From: Micromonospora sp. WMMD1128
GTDB taxonomy: Bacteria > Actinomycetota > Actinomycetes > Mycobacteriales > Micromonosporaceae
Reading direction: 5' to 3'
Length of the DNA: 64,000 nucleotides
NCBI RefSeq assembly: GCF_027497235.1
Contig: NZ_CP114902.1
Coordinates: 3,870,001-3,934,000, forward strand
In this document: positions 1 to 8,295 of the stretch, in pieces
Layout: every line of letters begins with the position of its first letter
How positions within the stretch are numbered: the first letter of the stretch is position 1
Translations under genes and position numbers: made by a program
The notes under the pieces: generated by a model
Told to the model about the DNA's origin: nothing
What the model saw: the letters and a program-made list of their open reading frames with translations, nothing else
Databases searched by the model: none

Positions 1-619
1 CCCACTGGTCGGAGCCGCCGTACTGGAGCTGGCAGCCGTGCCGGCGGTGCAGCTCGAAGAAGTCGTTGGCCTGGAGCAACTGGTAGCTGAACTCGGTGTA
101 GCTGATGCCGCTCTCCAGCCGCGCCTTGACGACCTCCCGGGCCAGCATCTTGTTCACCGGGAAGTGCTTGCCGACGTCCCGGAGGAACTCCACCACCGAC
201 ATCTGGCCGGTCCAGTCCAGGTTGTTGACCATCTGGGCCGCGTTGTCCCCGGTGTACGTGACGAACGGCGCGAGCTGGTCCCGGATGCGCTGGACCCAGC
301 CGGCGACGACCTCGGGCGGGTTCAGCGTCCGTTCGGCGCTCTCCTTCGGGTCACCGATCTGACCGGTGGCGCCACCGACGAGCAGGAGCGGCCGGTGCCC
401 GGCGCGTTGGAGCCGGCGGGCCGTGACGACCTGCATGAGGTTGCCGACGTGCAGGCTGGGGGCGGTCGGGTCGAAGCCCACATAGAACGTGGCGCTCGGG
501 CCGTCGAGCAGCGCACGCAGCTCGTCCGGGCCGGTCGAGTCCTGGATCAGGCCCCGCCACAGCAGGTCTTCGGTCAGGGAGTCCCGCCCCTGCGGGAGGT
601 TGCTGTCGGTCACGGTCAC
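1..619 (-). CDS. tyrS: Tyrosyl-tRNA synthetase, N-terminal part (cut by window edge)
   Basis: Catalyses ATP-dependent charging of tRNA-Tyr in the cytoplasm. The minus-strand translation begins [21 protein letters not shown] and contains the class I synthetase block [16 protein letters not shown], where HVGN is the HIGH-like signature. It is followed by [18 protein letters not shown] and by the tyrosine-binding region with NNLDW, and then GGSDQ at the window edge. About 206 residues are present; the KMSKS half and the anticodon-binding domain lie outside the window. A GTG at 619 is preceded by GGGGGAG five bases upstream; a second GTG at 613 is an alternative. The thioesterase at 715 is divergent. 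Confidence 0.95.
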   Translation of the reverse strand, partial: MTVTDSNLPQGRDSLTEDLLWRGLIQDSTGPDELRALLDGPSATFYVGFDPTAPSLHVGNLMQVVTARRLQRAGHRPLLLVGGATGQIGDPKESAERTLNPPEVVAGWVQRIRDQLAPFVTYTGDNAAQMVNNLDWTGQMSVVEFLRDVGKHFPVNKMLAREVVKARLESGISYTEFSYQLLQANDFFELHRRHGCQLQYGGSDQW

Positions 620-714
620 CGATTCTCCCCCATCGCCGGTCCGGGGCCGTACCGGGTTTGCCGCGACGGCGACGACTAGGCTGGCGGCGCCGCCGAGCAC
701 GAGGAGGAACCACG

Positions 715-1110
715 GTGGAGATGCTTGACGTGACCGGAGGGTTCGCCGCCCTGCTGGGGCTGAAGTTCGACGAGGTCAGCGGCGACCGGGTGGTGGTCCG
801 GTGGCAGGTGCGCCCGGAGCTGCAGCAGCCGTACGGGATCCTGCACGGCGGCGTCCACTGCTCGGTGGTAGAGACGGTGGCCAGCGTGGGCGGCGCGCTG
901 TGGCTGGGTGACCGTGGCCGGGTGGTCGGGGTGTCGAACCAGACCGACTTCCTGCGCGCGGTGCGCGACGGCGAGCTGACCGGGGTCGGCACGCCGGTGC
1001 ACCGGGGACGCAGCCAGCAGCTGTGGCAGGTGGAGATCACCGACGGCGACGACCGGCTGGTGTCCCGCGGACAGGTGCGGTTGCAGAACCTCACCACCGG
1101 GCAGGGCTGA
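715..1110 (+). CDS. PaaI-family hotdog-fold thioesterase
   Basis: A single hotdog domain of 131 residues, the usual size for PaaI/YbgC-type acyl-CoA thioesterases. The family signature is visible as [19 protein letters not shown], where HGG is the conserved catalytic loop, followed by [13 protein letters not shown] and a C-terminal strand [12 protein letters not shown]. The substrate cannot be read from sequence; family members hydrolyse aromatic or short acyl-CoA. The GTG at 715 is chosen because GAGGAGG ends seven bases upstream; an in-frame ATG two codons later is possible. The gene converges on the acyltransferase with one base between the stop codons. Confidence 0.85.
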   Translation: MEMLDVTGGFAALLGLKFDEVSGDRVVVRWQVRPELQQPYGILHGGVHCSVVETVASVGGALWLGDRGRVVGVSNQTDFLRAVRDGELTGVGTPVHRGRSQQLWQVEITDGDDRLVSRGQVRLQNLTTGQG

Positions 1111-1111
1111 G

Positions 1112-3226
1112 TCAGCCCGGGTAGGCGACGCGGCTGAGCTCGGGACGGGCCCGCACCAGTTCGTCCAGGCTGGACCCGAGCCGGGGTCCGAGGGTGCCGG
1201 CGTAGGTCGCGGTCAGGTGGTTGTTGTCCCGGTAGACGAGCACCCCACCGATGATCGGGGGGCAGCTCGCCGCCGGGCAGATCGCGTCGTTGAGGTTCAG
1301 CGCCACGACCCCGGGCAGGCCCGCGGCGGCGCGCTCCTGGCTGATGCTCAACGCCGCCGCGGTCTCCCGCGAGAACCCGCACTCGGTAAGCCGGTCCCGA
1401 TGCAGGGAGACACACTCCGGGATGTCGAAGTTGGGTCGCGGGGTGTCCCGCAGCCCCACCACGAGGGTGCCCGGCCCGGTCGCCGACGACCACGCCTGCC
1501 GCAGCGCGTCGACCCGCGCCTGGTCGTTCTCCGCCCCGTATAGCGGCCTGCCGCCGGGGGCCAACCGGTACTCGGAGCTCGCCGTGGCCAGGACCAGGTC
1601 AGGGCGGTCCGGCCCGGTCAGCGCGGCGCGGACGTTGTCGTTCCACACCTCGCAGCTCGGGAAGGGCTGGTTCTTAACGATCACCGGGGCGGCCAGGAAG
1701 GGGCACGACGACTTGAGGTAGGTGACCAGCCGCCAGCCGCGCTCCTCGACCACCCGTCGCAGGGCGGGGAACCACTGCGCGGCGTGCGAGTCGCCGACCA
1801 ACGCCACTGCGAATTCGCTGTCCCGGTCGCCGTAGACGCAGGTGCGGGCGGGCGCGTCGGTGCCGCTGACGATGCACTTGGCGCCGTAGACCTCGGCGAC
1901 GTCGGCGCGGGCCGAGGCCGGCTCCGGAACGACGTGGTCCACCTGCTCCACGCCGGGCACCGCCGCCGCCGGCCCGGAGGGCAGCGCGGCGGCGCCGGGC
2001 GCGGCGGCCGTCTGGTCGGGCCGCAGCGGGGCCGGGGCGAGACCGAACTGGAAGCCGAGCGCGGCAACCACCGGCAGCACGGTGCAGACCAAGCCGAGCC
2101 GCAGGGCCCGCGCCGGCTCGCCGGCGAGCCGGGGGCTGCGCCGCACCGGGTTCTCCACGAGGCGGTACGTCAGCGCGGCCGGCACGACGGAGAGAGCGAC
2201 GACCGCCATCCCCTCGACGGCGCCCAGCTCACCCAGCCGGGCCCGCGCGACCACCAGCAACGGCCAGTGCCACAGGTACAGCGAGTAGGACAGCGCGCCG
2301 ACGGCCCGCAGCGGGCGCAGCCCCAACAGCGCTTCGGGGCCGGTCCGGCCGGCGGTGAAGCCACCGGCGATGATCGCGGCGGTGCCCAGGGTGGGCAGCA
2401 GGGCTGCCCAGCCGGGAAAGGCGGTCAGCGGGGTGATCACCAGGCCAGCGGTGACCACCGCCGCGAGCCCCACCCAGCCCAGCGCCGCGGCGACCGGCCG
2501 GGGCAGCCGGCCCAGCCCGGTGGCGGTCACGGCCAGGACGGCGCCGACGACCAGCTCCCACAGCCGGGTGGTGGTCACGAAGTACGCGCCGGCCGGCTCG
2601 GCGGCGGTGAGGTGCACCGACCAGAGCAGGGACGGCACCCCGATCAGGGCCAACCCCACCAGGGCCAGCGGACGCAGCGGCCGACGGCCGGCCCCCCGCC
2701 CGGCCAGGCGGGCCGCGAGCGCCCCCGCGGCGATCAACAGCAGCGGCCAGATCAGGTAGAACTGCTCCTCCACCGCGAGCGACCAGAAGTGCTGCACCGC
2801 GCTCGGCGCGTCGTCGGCGTGCAGGTAGTCGACCGCCTGGGCGGCGAGCCGCCAGTTCATCACATAGAGGCCGCTGGCGATCACGTCCCCGGCGGTGTCC
2901 CGCCAGCGCAGCGGCGGCAAGAGCAGCAGGGTCAGCAGCAGGGTGGTGAGCAGGACGACGACCACGGCCGGCAGTAGCCGCTTGGCCCGGCGGGCGTAGA
3001 AGCCGACGAGCGAGATCCGGTCGGTGCGCTCCAGTTCGGCGAGGAGCAGTCCGGTGATCAGAAACCCGGAGATGACGAAGAAGACGTCGACACCGACGAA
3101 GCCGCCGGGCAGGAAGGGCACGCCGGCGTGACCCAGCATCACCAGGAGCACCGCCAGCGCGCGGATGCCCTCGATGTCGCGGCGGAAACCGCGCTGGGGC
3201 GTACGCGCGTGGCGGTCCGGGGCCAT
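1112..3226 (-). CDS. Membrane O-acyltransferase (acyltransferase-3 family) with C-terminal SGNH domain
   Basis: 704 residues in the OafA/YrhL architecture. The N-terminal ~380 residues hold about ten hydrophobic segments; the start is typical of the family: RRDIEGIRALAVLLVMLGHAG, then GGFVGVDVFFVISGFLITGLL and FWSLAVEEQFYLIWPLLL. The C-terminal part is an extracytoplasmic SGNH hydrolase-like domain with the nucleophile block VALVGDSHAAQW and, near the end, YRDNNHLTATYAG supplying Asp and His. Such proteins acetylate or acylate cell-surface glycans; the acceptor here is unknown. The ATG at 3226 has GGAGG nine bases upstream. It is divergent from the NRAMP-like gene across 195 bases and has no operon partner. 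Confidence 0.9.
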   Translation of the reverse strand: MAPDRHARTPQRGFRRDIEGIRALAVLLVMLGHAGVPFLPGGFVGVDVFFVISGFLITGLLLAELERTDRISLVGFYARRAKRLLPAVVVVLLTTLLLTLLLLPPLRWRDTAGDVIASGLYVMNWRLAAQAVDYLHADDAPSAVQHFWSLAVEEQFYLIWPLLLIAAGALAARLAGRGAGRRPLRPLALVGLALIGVPSLLWSVHLTAAEPAGAYFVTTTRLWELVVGAVLAVTATGLGRLPRPVAAALGWVGLAAVVTAGLVITPLTAFPGWAALLPTLGTAAIIAGGFTAGRTGPEALLGLRPLRAVGALSYSLYLWHWPLLVVARARLGELGAVEGMAVVALSVVPAALTYRLVENPVRRSPRLAGEPARALRLGLVCTVLPVVAALGFQFGLAPAPLRPDQTAAAPGAAALPSGPAAAVPGVEQVDHVVPEPASARADVAEVYGAKCIVSGTDAPARTCVYGDRDSEFAVALVGDSHAAQWFPALRRVVEERGWRLVTYLKSSCPFLAAPVIVKNQPFPSCEVWNDNVRAALTGPDRPDLVLATASSEYRLAPGGRPLYGAENDQARVDALRQAWSSATGPGTLVVGLRDTPRPNFDIPECVSLHRDRLTECGFSRETAAALSISQERAAAGLPGVVALNLNDAICPAASCPPIIGGVLVYRDNNHLTATYAGTLGPRLGSSLDELVRARPELSRVAYPG

Positions 3227-3421
3227 CAGGGGTGTCCTCCGAGGTCCTGCGGCGTCCCGGCGAGGGGGATCGGCGCTGCTGCCAGGTCCGGCGGCGACTG
3301 TAACAGGGGCCCGGCGGCCGCCTCATCCGCCACGACGCCGGCGGGATCCGCCGATGCGGGGGCGGGCAGCGGCGGTACGGGCTATGGTCGCGGCGATGGG
3401 ACCGCCACCCGGGCCGCCGAC

Positions 3422-4648
3422 GTGAGGAAGCTGCTCGCCGCCACCCTGGGCGTGCTGTCGGCCATCGGCGGGTTCGTCGACATCGGCGACCTGGTGGCGG
3501 CCAGCCAGGCCGGCGCGCTGTTCGGCATGGCCCACGCCTGGGTGCTGCTGGCCGGCGTGGTGGGCATCTGCGCGTACGCCGACATGTCCGGCCGGATCGC
3601 GGCGGTGAGCGGACGGGCGGTGTTCGACCTGGTCCGGGAGCGGCTCGGGCCGCGGGTGGCGCTGCTCAACCTGGTCGCGTCGTGGCTGGTCACGGTGGTC
3701 ACGCTCGCCGCGGAGCTGGGCGGGGTGGCGCTGGCGCTGCAACTGGCGAGCGGTGTGAGCCACCTGCTCTGGGTGCCGCTGGCCGCGCTGGCGGTGTGGC
3801 TGGTGCTGTGGCGGATGCGCTTCGAGCTGATGGAGCGGGTCTTCGGCCTGGCCGGGCTGGCGCTGCTGGTCTTCGCGGTGGCGCTCGTGGCGTTGCCCAC
3901 CGACTGGGCGGAACTCGGACGCGGGGCGTGGCAGATCAGCTCGGCCGGGCACGGCTGGCCGCTGTACTGGTTCGTGGCGGTGGCGTTGTTCGCCTCGACG
4001 GTCAGCCCGTACGAGGTCTTCTTCTTCTCCTCCGGCGGGGTGGAGGAGCGGTGGGGCGCGGCCGACCTGGCGCGCGCCCGCTCGAACGTGCTGATCGGCT
4101 TTCCGATCGGCGGGTTCCTGGCGTTGTCGCTGATCGCGGTGGCGACGGTGGCCTACCACCCCGCCGGGGCGTCGCTGGGTTCGCTCGACGAGGTGGCCCG
4201 GCCGGTGGCGACCGCGTTGGGCGGCGCCGGCCTGGTCGCCGCCGTGCTGGCGTTCTTCGCGGTCACCTTCGGCGCGGCGCTGGAGACCGGGTTGTCGGCG
4301 GCGTACGCGGCGGCGCAGTACTTCGGGTGGCAGTGGGGCAAGCGGGTCAGTCCCCGGGAGGCGGCCCGGTTCCACAGCGTCCTGCTGGTCGGCCTGCTGC
4401 TCGCGGTGGTGATGCTGATGACGACCGTGGACCCGGTGCGGTTGACCGAGTACATGCTGGTGCTGAGCGCGGTGGTGCTGCCGCTGACCTACCTGCCGAT
4501 CCTGGTGGTGGCGAACGACCGCACCTACCTGGGCGACCGGGTCAACGGGTGGTGGGCGAACCTGCTCGGCGCGGTGTTCCTGCTGCTCATCGTCGCCGCC
4601 TCGGTGGCGGCGATCCCACTGGCGATCGTGACGGGGATGGGGCGATGA
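3422..4648 (+). CDS. NRAMP-related membrane transporter with altered metal-site motifs
   Basis: 408 residues with about eleven membrane segments, resembling the NRAMP/MntH fold. The canonical first-helix DPGN motif reads DIGD here (residues 20-23: GFVDIGDLVAASQAG), and the sixth-helix MPH motif appears as SPY (residues 195-197: STVSPYEVFFFSSGG). Loss of the metal-binding methionine is known in NRAMP-related magnesium or aluminium transporters, so a manganese/iron role should not be assumed. The GTG at 3422 fits the first membrane helix, although no clear ribosome binding site is visible. The stop overlaps the next start (ATGA), so the gene is coupled to two PRC-barrel genes. Confidence 0.8.
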   Translation: MRKLLAATLGVLSAIGGFVDIGDLVAASQAGALFGMAHAWVLLAGVVGICAYADMSGRIAAVSGRAVFDLVRERLGPRVALLNLVASWLVTVVTLAAELGGVALALQLASGVSHLLWVPLAALAVWLVLWRMRFELMERVFGLAGLALLVFAVALVALPTDWAELGRGAWQISSAGHGWPLYWFVAVALFASTVSPYEVFFFSSGGVEERWGAADLARARSNVLIGFPIGGFLALSLIAVATVAYHPAGASLGSLDEVARPVATALGGAGLVAAVLAFFAVTFGAALETGLSAAYAAAQYFGWQWGKRVSPREAARFHSVLLVGLLLAVVMLMTTVDPVRLTEYMLVLSAVVLPLTYLPILVVANDRTYLGDRVNGWWANLLGAVFLLLIVAASVAAIPLAIVTGMGR

Positions 4649-5025
4649 GGGTCCAGCTCGCCAAGCAGTTGCTCGACCGGCAGATCGTCGACGTCGAGGG
4701 CCGGCTCGTCGGTCGGGTCGACGACGTCGCGTTCGCGGTGAACGACGAGGGCTACCCGTACGTGGACTGTCTGCTCACCGGGCAGGGGGCGCTCGGGCAG
4801 CGGGTCGGTGGCCGGATCGGGCGGCTGCTGGTGGCGGTCGCCGACCGGTTCACCGAGGATCCGCCGGTGCCGCCGCGACGCGTACCGCTGGCGAGCGTCG
4901 CCCGGGTGGACAGCGCGGTGCGGCTGCGGTGCCGGGCGGCGGAGCTGCCGCCCTCGCCGGTGGAGACGTGGCTGCGGCAGCACCTGATCGAGCGGATCCC
5001 GGGGGCGTACCGTGCGAGCGGGTGA
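4645..5025 (+). CDS. PRC-barrel domain protein 1
   Basis: 126 residues. The start MRVQLAKQLLDRQIVDVEGRLVGRVDDVAF is the typical beta-rich opening of a PRC-barrel domain, in which a short hairpin 'IVDxxGxxVGxVxDV' is followed by substrate-independent barrel strands. No membrane segment or catalytic motif is visible. It starts inside the stop codon of the NRAMP-like gene (ATGA at 4645) and overlaps the next PRC gene by 14 bases, so the three are almost certainly translated together. In actinobacteria PRC-barrel proteins often sit beside metal transporters as presumed cytoplasmic regulatory subunits. That role is inference. Confidence 0.75.
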   Translation: MRVQLAKQLLDRQIVDVEGRLVGRVDDVAFAVNDEGYPYVDCLLTGQGALGQRVGGRIGRLLVAVADRFTEDPPVPPRRVPLASVARVDSAVRLRCRAAELPPSPVETWLRQHLIERIPGAYRASG

Positions 5026-5329
5026 GCTGCTCGGGCGTACCGCGTACGACCTGCACGGGCGGCGTCTGGGCCGGGTGGTGGACGTGGTGGTGCGCGGTGG
5101 CTGGCCGCCGGACCGGCTGCGGATCACCGACGTGATCGTCGCCGCTCACTGGTGGACGCGGGTGACCAGCCGGCTGATCGGGCCGGAGCTGCATCCCGCC
5201 GGGCCGTGGTTGCTGCGGGTGGTCGCCCGGCTGGTCGGGCGCAGCACCCACCAGGTGCCCGCGGACGCGGTGCGGCTGCGACCACCGGTGCCCGGCTTTC
5301 CGTTCGGTCGGCCCGCCGACCGGCGCTGA
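5012..5329 (+). CDS. PRC-barrel domain protein 2
   Basis: 105 residues starting at GTG 5012: VRAGELLGRTAYDLHGRRLGRVVDVVV, again the PRC-barrel opening 'GRxAYDxxGxxLGRVVDV'. The C-terminus is rich in Pro and Arg. It overlaps the 3' end of the preceding PRC gene by 14 bases in another frame, which indicates translational coupling. A second, non-identical PRC copy suggests a heterodimer or a double-barrel partner for the NRAMP-like transporter; this is inferred from context only. A short tandem repeat follows directly after the stop codon. Confidence 0.75.
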   Translation: MRAGELLGRTAYDLHGRRLGRVVDVVVRGGWPPDRLRITDVIVAAHWWTRVTSRLIGPELHPAGPWLLRVVARLVGRSTHQVPADAVRLRPPVPGFPFGRPADRR

Positions 5330-5393
5330 GTCGAAGCGACACCGAGGCGCGGGGCCGAAGCGACACCGAGGCGCGGGGCCGAAGCGACACCGA
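5330..5393. repeat. 24-bp tandem repeat, 2.7 copies
   Basis: Copies begin at 5330, 5354 and 5378 (the last partial), each containing CGAAGCGACACCGA followed by GGCGCGGG. The first two copies differ at one base. The array lies between the stop of PRC-barrel gene 2 and the stop of the convergent CNNM-type gene. The remaining bases up to 5475 hold further imperfect copies of a GACCGGCGCTG element. No terminator hairpin with a T-run is obvious. Confidence 0.8.
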
Positions 5394-5475
5394 CCCGCCG
5401 CGGGGCCCGACCGGCGCTGCCCAGGAACCGGCGCTGCCTGAGGAACCGGTGCCGGCCGGCGCTGCGCCCGGTGCG

Positions 5476-6882
5476 TCAGTGGCGCGCCTCGTCGAGCTGC
5501 TCGGCGGCGTCCGCCGGGTCGGCCGGGGCGGTCGGGGCGGCGTCGGCGGTCGGGGCGTCGTCGGTGCCGTCGCTGTCGGCGGTGCCGTCGCTGTCCTCGC
5601 TCGGCTCGCGACGGGGGCGGCGGCGGATGTGCACCTCGGTGATGGCCCGCTGGTCGACCTCGGCCACCGTCATCTCCCAGCCGTCGACGGTGACCTGCTC
5701 CCCCGCCACTGTCGGGATGTGTCCGAGGCAGATCAGCACCAGCCCGGCGACCGTGGTGTAGTCACCGGCCGGCCGGTTGGGCAGCTCCACCCCGAGGTCG
5801 GTGAGGTCGTGCACCGGGAAGGTGCCGGGCAGCACCAGCGAGCCGTCGGCCTCGGTGCGGACCGCACGCAGGTCCCGGTCGGTCTCGTCGTAGATCTCGC
5901 CGACGATCTCCTCGAGGATGTCCTCGAGCGTGACGATCCCGTCGACCGCGCCGCGTTCGTCGACCACCAGGGCGATGTGCTGGCGCTCGGCCTTGAACTG
6001 GCGCAGCGCGTCCACCACGGGCAGCGAGTCCGGCAGCAGCATCGGCGGGCGGGCGATCTCGTCGACCGGTCGGTCGTCCGGGACGCCGACCAGGTCACGC
6101 AGGTGGAGGACACCGACCGCGTCGTCCAGACCGCCGTGGCGGACCACGGGCGCCCGGGAGTGGCCGGTCGCCGCGAGGACGAGGCGCGCGGCGTCCGCGG
6201 TGGTGCCGCTGTCGAGCGTGAAGACCTGCAACCGGGGTACGAGGACGGCACGCAACTGCCGGTCGGCGATCTCCACGGCACCGGCGATGATCGTGCGCTG
6301 TTCCTTGGTGAAGCCGTGGTTCCCGGCCACGATGTCGCGCAGCTCGTCGGGGCCGATCTCGTCGGGCTCGTGCTTGGGGTCGAGGCCGACGAGGCGGACC
6401 ACCGTGTCGCTGGTGGCGCCGAGCAACCAGACCGCCGGTCGGGTCACGCTGGCCAGGATGTCAAGCGGCCGGGCCACGACAAGCGCCCACCGCTCGGCGG
6501 ACTGCATGGCGATGCGTTTGGGCGCCAGCTCGCCGAAGACGAGCGTCACGAACGTGAGCACCAGGGTCACCGCGACGATGGCGACCGTCTCGGCGGCGTT
6601 GCCGAAGATGCCGAGCAGCGGCACCAGCGGCCGGGCCAGGGAGACGGCCGCGGCGGCGGAGGCCAGGAACCCGGCGAGGGTGATGCCGATCTGAATGGTG
6701 GCCAGGAACCGGTTGGGGTCCTTGGCGAGCCGGGCGAGGGTCCGGCCGCCGCGGCTGCTGCGCTCCAGCCGTTGCAGCTGGCTGTCCCGCAGCGAGACCA
6801 GGGCCATCTCGCTGCCGGCGAAGGCCGCGTTGACGATCACCAGCACACCGACCAGGGCCAGTTGGCTCCAGTAGCTCTGCAC
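5476..6882 (-). CDS. CNNM/CorC-HlyC family membrane protein with CBS domains
   Basis: 468 residues. Residues 1-~190 form a DUF21/CNNM transmembrane domain (three to four hydrophobic helices; LVIVNAAFAGSEMALVSLRDSQL is the classic start, with VFGELAPKRIAMQ further on). Two CBS motifs follow (~210-330; IVTLEDILEEIVGEIYDETD is the family signature) and then a C-terminal CorC/HlyC domain (VHDLTDLGVELP..GDYTTVAGLVLICLGHIP). A Glu/Asp/Thr-rich tail ends the protein. Family members are implicated in Mg2+/Co2+ export or regulation. It is convergent with the NRAMP-like/PRC operon, so two putative divalent-metal systems are adjacent. ATG at 6882. Confidence 0.9.
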   Translation of the reverse strand: MQSYWSQLALVGVLVIVNAAFAGSEMALVSLRDSQLQRLERSSRGGRTLARLAKDPNRFLATIQIGITLAGFLASAAAAVSLARPLVPLLGIFGNAAETVAIVAVTLVLTFVTLVFGELAPKRIAMQSAERWALVVARPLDILASVTRPAVWLLGATSDTVVRLVGLDPKHEPDEIGPDELRDIVAGNHGFTKEQRTIIAGAVEIADRQLRAVLVPRLQVFTLDSGTTADAARLVLAATGHSRAPVVRHGGLDDAVGVLHLRDLVGVPDDRPVDEIARPPMLLPDSLPVVDALRQFKAERQHIALVVDERGAVDGIVTLEDILEEIVGEIYDETDRDLRAVRTEADGSLVLPGTFPVHDLTDLGVELPNRPAGDYTTVAGLVLICLGHIPTVAGEQVTVDGWEMTVAEVDQRAITEVHIRRRPRREPSEDSDGTADSDGTDDAPTADAAPTAPADPADAAEQLDEARH

Positions 6883-7020
6883 GAGCGCTTCTCTCCCTCG
6901 GCCCGATTGACGTCGGCGATGGCCGACTCGCCGGCCGGTGGGCCCGGTCGGCGTTGCCCCACTGTGCCCCGTGGGCCCACGCCTGAATCCTGGCTCGCCC
7001 CCGCACCCGGCCGGCCCGGC

Positions 7021-7647
7021 TCAGGCCGGGTCGGGTAGGTCGAGCACGTACGCCCCGCCCTCCGGGCGGAAGCCGAGCCGGTGGTAGTAGGGGGCGACCA
7101 TACCCGGTGGGGAGACCACGCGGCGGAAGCCCCGGTCGGTGAAGAGCCGGCTGCGCCGGTAGACGAACTCGCCCGGGGTGAAGTCACGGAACGGCGGGGT
7201 CACGTAGTCCAGGTCGATCTGGGCCACCCCGCCGGCCTCGGCGTGCGACACCATCACGCCGACCACCTCGTCGGAGCGGACCACCAGGAACGCCGAGCGG
7301 CCGGGCGCGGCCGGGTCCCACCGGAAGGTCGGGTTGAACCGGGCGATGTCGGTGGCGTGCACCCGCAGCGTGTGTGCCAGGAACGCGTCTCCGGTGCCCA
7401 CCTCGACCACCTGGTAGGTCCGCTCGTCGTGTCGGGTGGCCAGCAGCTTGCGCAGGTACCACAGGTTGATCACGGTGAGCACCACGTTCAGCCCGACCAT
7501 GGGCCAGACGTGCACGGCGGCGTTGTAGCCGATCAGGATCAGGCAACCGACCAGGTTGAGCGCCCGCAGCCGCAGGATGCGCGTCTGCAGCAGGGACCAG
7601 ACCAGCAGCGCGGAGCCGGCCCAGCCGACGAGTTCCAGCCAGTTCAC
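7021..7647 (-). CDS. YgjV-like membrane domain fused to an acetyltransferase-like domain
   Basis: 208 residues from GTG 7647 (VNWLELVGWAGSALLVWSLLQTRILRLRALNLVGCLILIG). The N-terminal ~80 residues carry three hydrophobic helices like the YgjV small inner-membrane family. After KLLATRHDERTYQVVEVG comes a cytoplasmic domain with a GNAT-like layout (SAFLVVRSDEVVGVMV..., then a C-terminal YYHRLGFRPEGGAYVLDL typical of the last GNAT strands). Function is unknown; a membrane-tethered acyltransferase-type domain is the best reading. The preceding GNAT gene ends ten bases upstream on the same strand, so the two are probably co-transcribed. An upstream in-frame start would overlap that GNAT gene and was not chosen. 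Confidence 0.65.
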   Translation of the reverse strand: MNWLELVGWAGSALLVWSLLQTRILRLRALNLVGCLILIGYNAAVHVWPMVGLNVVLTVINLWYLRKLLATRHDERTYQVVEVGTGDAFLAHTLRVHATDIARFNPTFRWDPAAPGRSAFLVVRSDEVVGVMVSHAEAGGVAQIDLDYVTPPFRDFTPGEFVYRRSRLFTDRGFRRVVSPPGMVAPYYHRLGFRPEGGAYVLDLPDPA

Positions 7648-7657
7648 CCCGGGGAGA

Positions 7658-8161
7658 CTAGTGGTTGCCCTGGTCAGCCGCCTCGGCGGGCAGCTCCAGC
7701 ACCCACTCCTGCACCTCCGCGCCGCGGCCCGGAGCGTACCCGGAGTCCTCGCCGACCACGACGAAGCCGCACTTGCGCAGCACCGCGAGCGAGGCGGCGT
7801 TGTCCTTCGCGGCGCGGGCACGCACCGGCCGCCGCGGCAGCTCCCGCAGCAGCGCGGTGAGCCCGGCGGTGGCGTGGCCGCGGCCCCAGCGGGCCGGGTC
7901 GATCCAGTAGCTGACCTCGGTCTGCTCGTCGACCGGGAACGCCGCCACGTGGCCGACCACCTCGCCGCCGGCGACGATCGTGCGGTTGACGATGCGCTCG
8001 TCGGCGCGGATGCGCGCCCAGTGCGCGTCGAACGCCGCCCGGTCCGACGGATCCTTCGGCCCGAACGCGGCCATCCAGTTGGCCTGCGGATCCTGCTCGT
8101 GGGCGAAGAACACGGGCAGGTCGTCGTCGCGTACCGGACGGAGTTCCACCTCGGGGGTCAT
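7658..8161 (-). CDS. GNAT-family N-acetyltransferase
   Basis: 167 residues, a standard single-domain RimJ/RimL-like GNAT. Visible features are VELRPVRDDDLPVFFAHEQDP (strand 1 and helix 1), VAGGEVVGHVAAF (strands 2-4), YWIDPARWGRGHATAGLTALL (motif A, acetyl-CoA pyrophosphate loop RGHATA) and AASLAVLRKCGFVVVGEDSGYAP (motif B). The protein probably acetylates an amine on a small molecule or a protein N-terminus; the acceptor is unknown. The ATG at 8161 is followed ten bases after the stop by the YgjV-type fusion gene. It is divergent from ppdK across 134 bases. Confidence 0.85.
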   Translation of the reverse strand: MTPEVELRPVRDDDLPVFFAHEQDPQANWMAAFGPKDPSDRAAFDAHWARIRADERIVNRTIVAGGEVVGHVAAFPVDEQTEVSYWIDPARWGRGHATAGLTALLRELPRRPVRARAAKDNAASLAVLRKCGFVVVGEDSGYAPGRGAEVQEWVLELPAEAADQGNH

Positions 8162-8196
8162 GGCCGGGAAGGATACGTGGGCCCACCGACACGATC

Positions 8197-8210
8197 GGGA
8201 CCTCCGGCCC
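8197..8210. promoter_or_regulatory. Candidate DosR-like box upstream of ppdK
   Basis: GGGACCTCCGGCCC matches about 10 of 14 positions of the inner DosR/DevR consensus GGGACTWWAGTCCC (recalled) and lies 85 bases before ppdK. A GTCCC half-site follows at about 8217. DosR-type regulators control ppdK-like and universal-stress genes in actinobacteria. With GC-rich background the match is weak. Confidence 0.25.
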
Positions 8211-8295
8211 GTCAGGTGTCCCGTCCGGCCCTGCCGCCACGGCCGGCCGCGCCGGTACGAAGGAGGAGGAACGACGCAGTCGAGGAGGCCGGACC

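Noticed and set aside
3128..3421. N-terminal extension of the NRAMP-like protein
   Set aside because: The upstream in-frame stretch is low-complexity Gly/Ala/Arg, lies in the divergent promoter region and precedes the natural first membrane helix.
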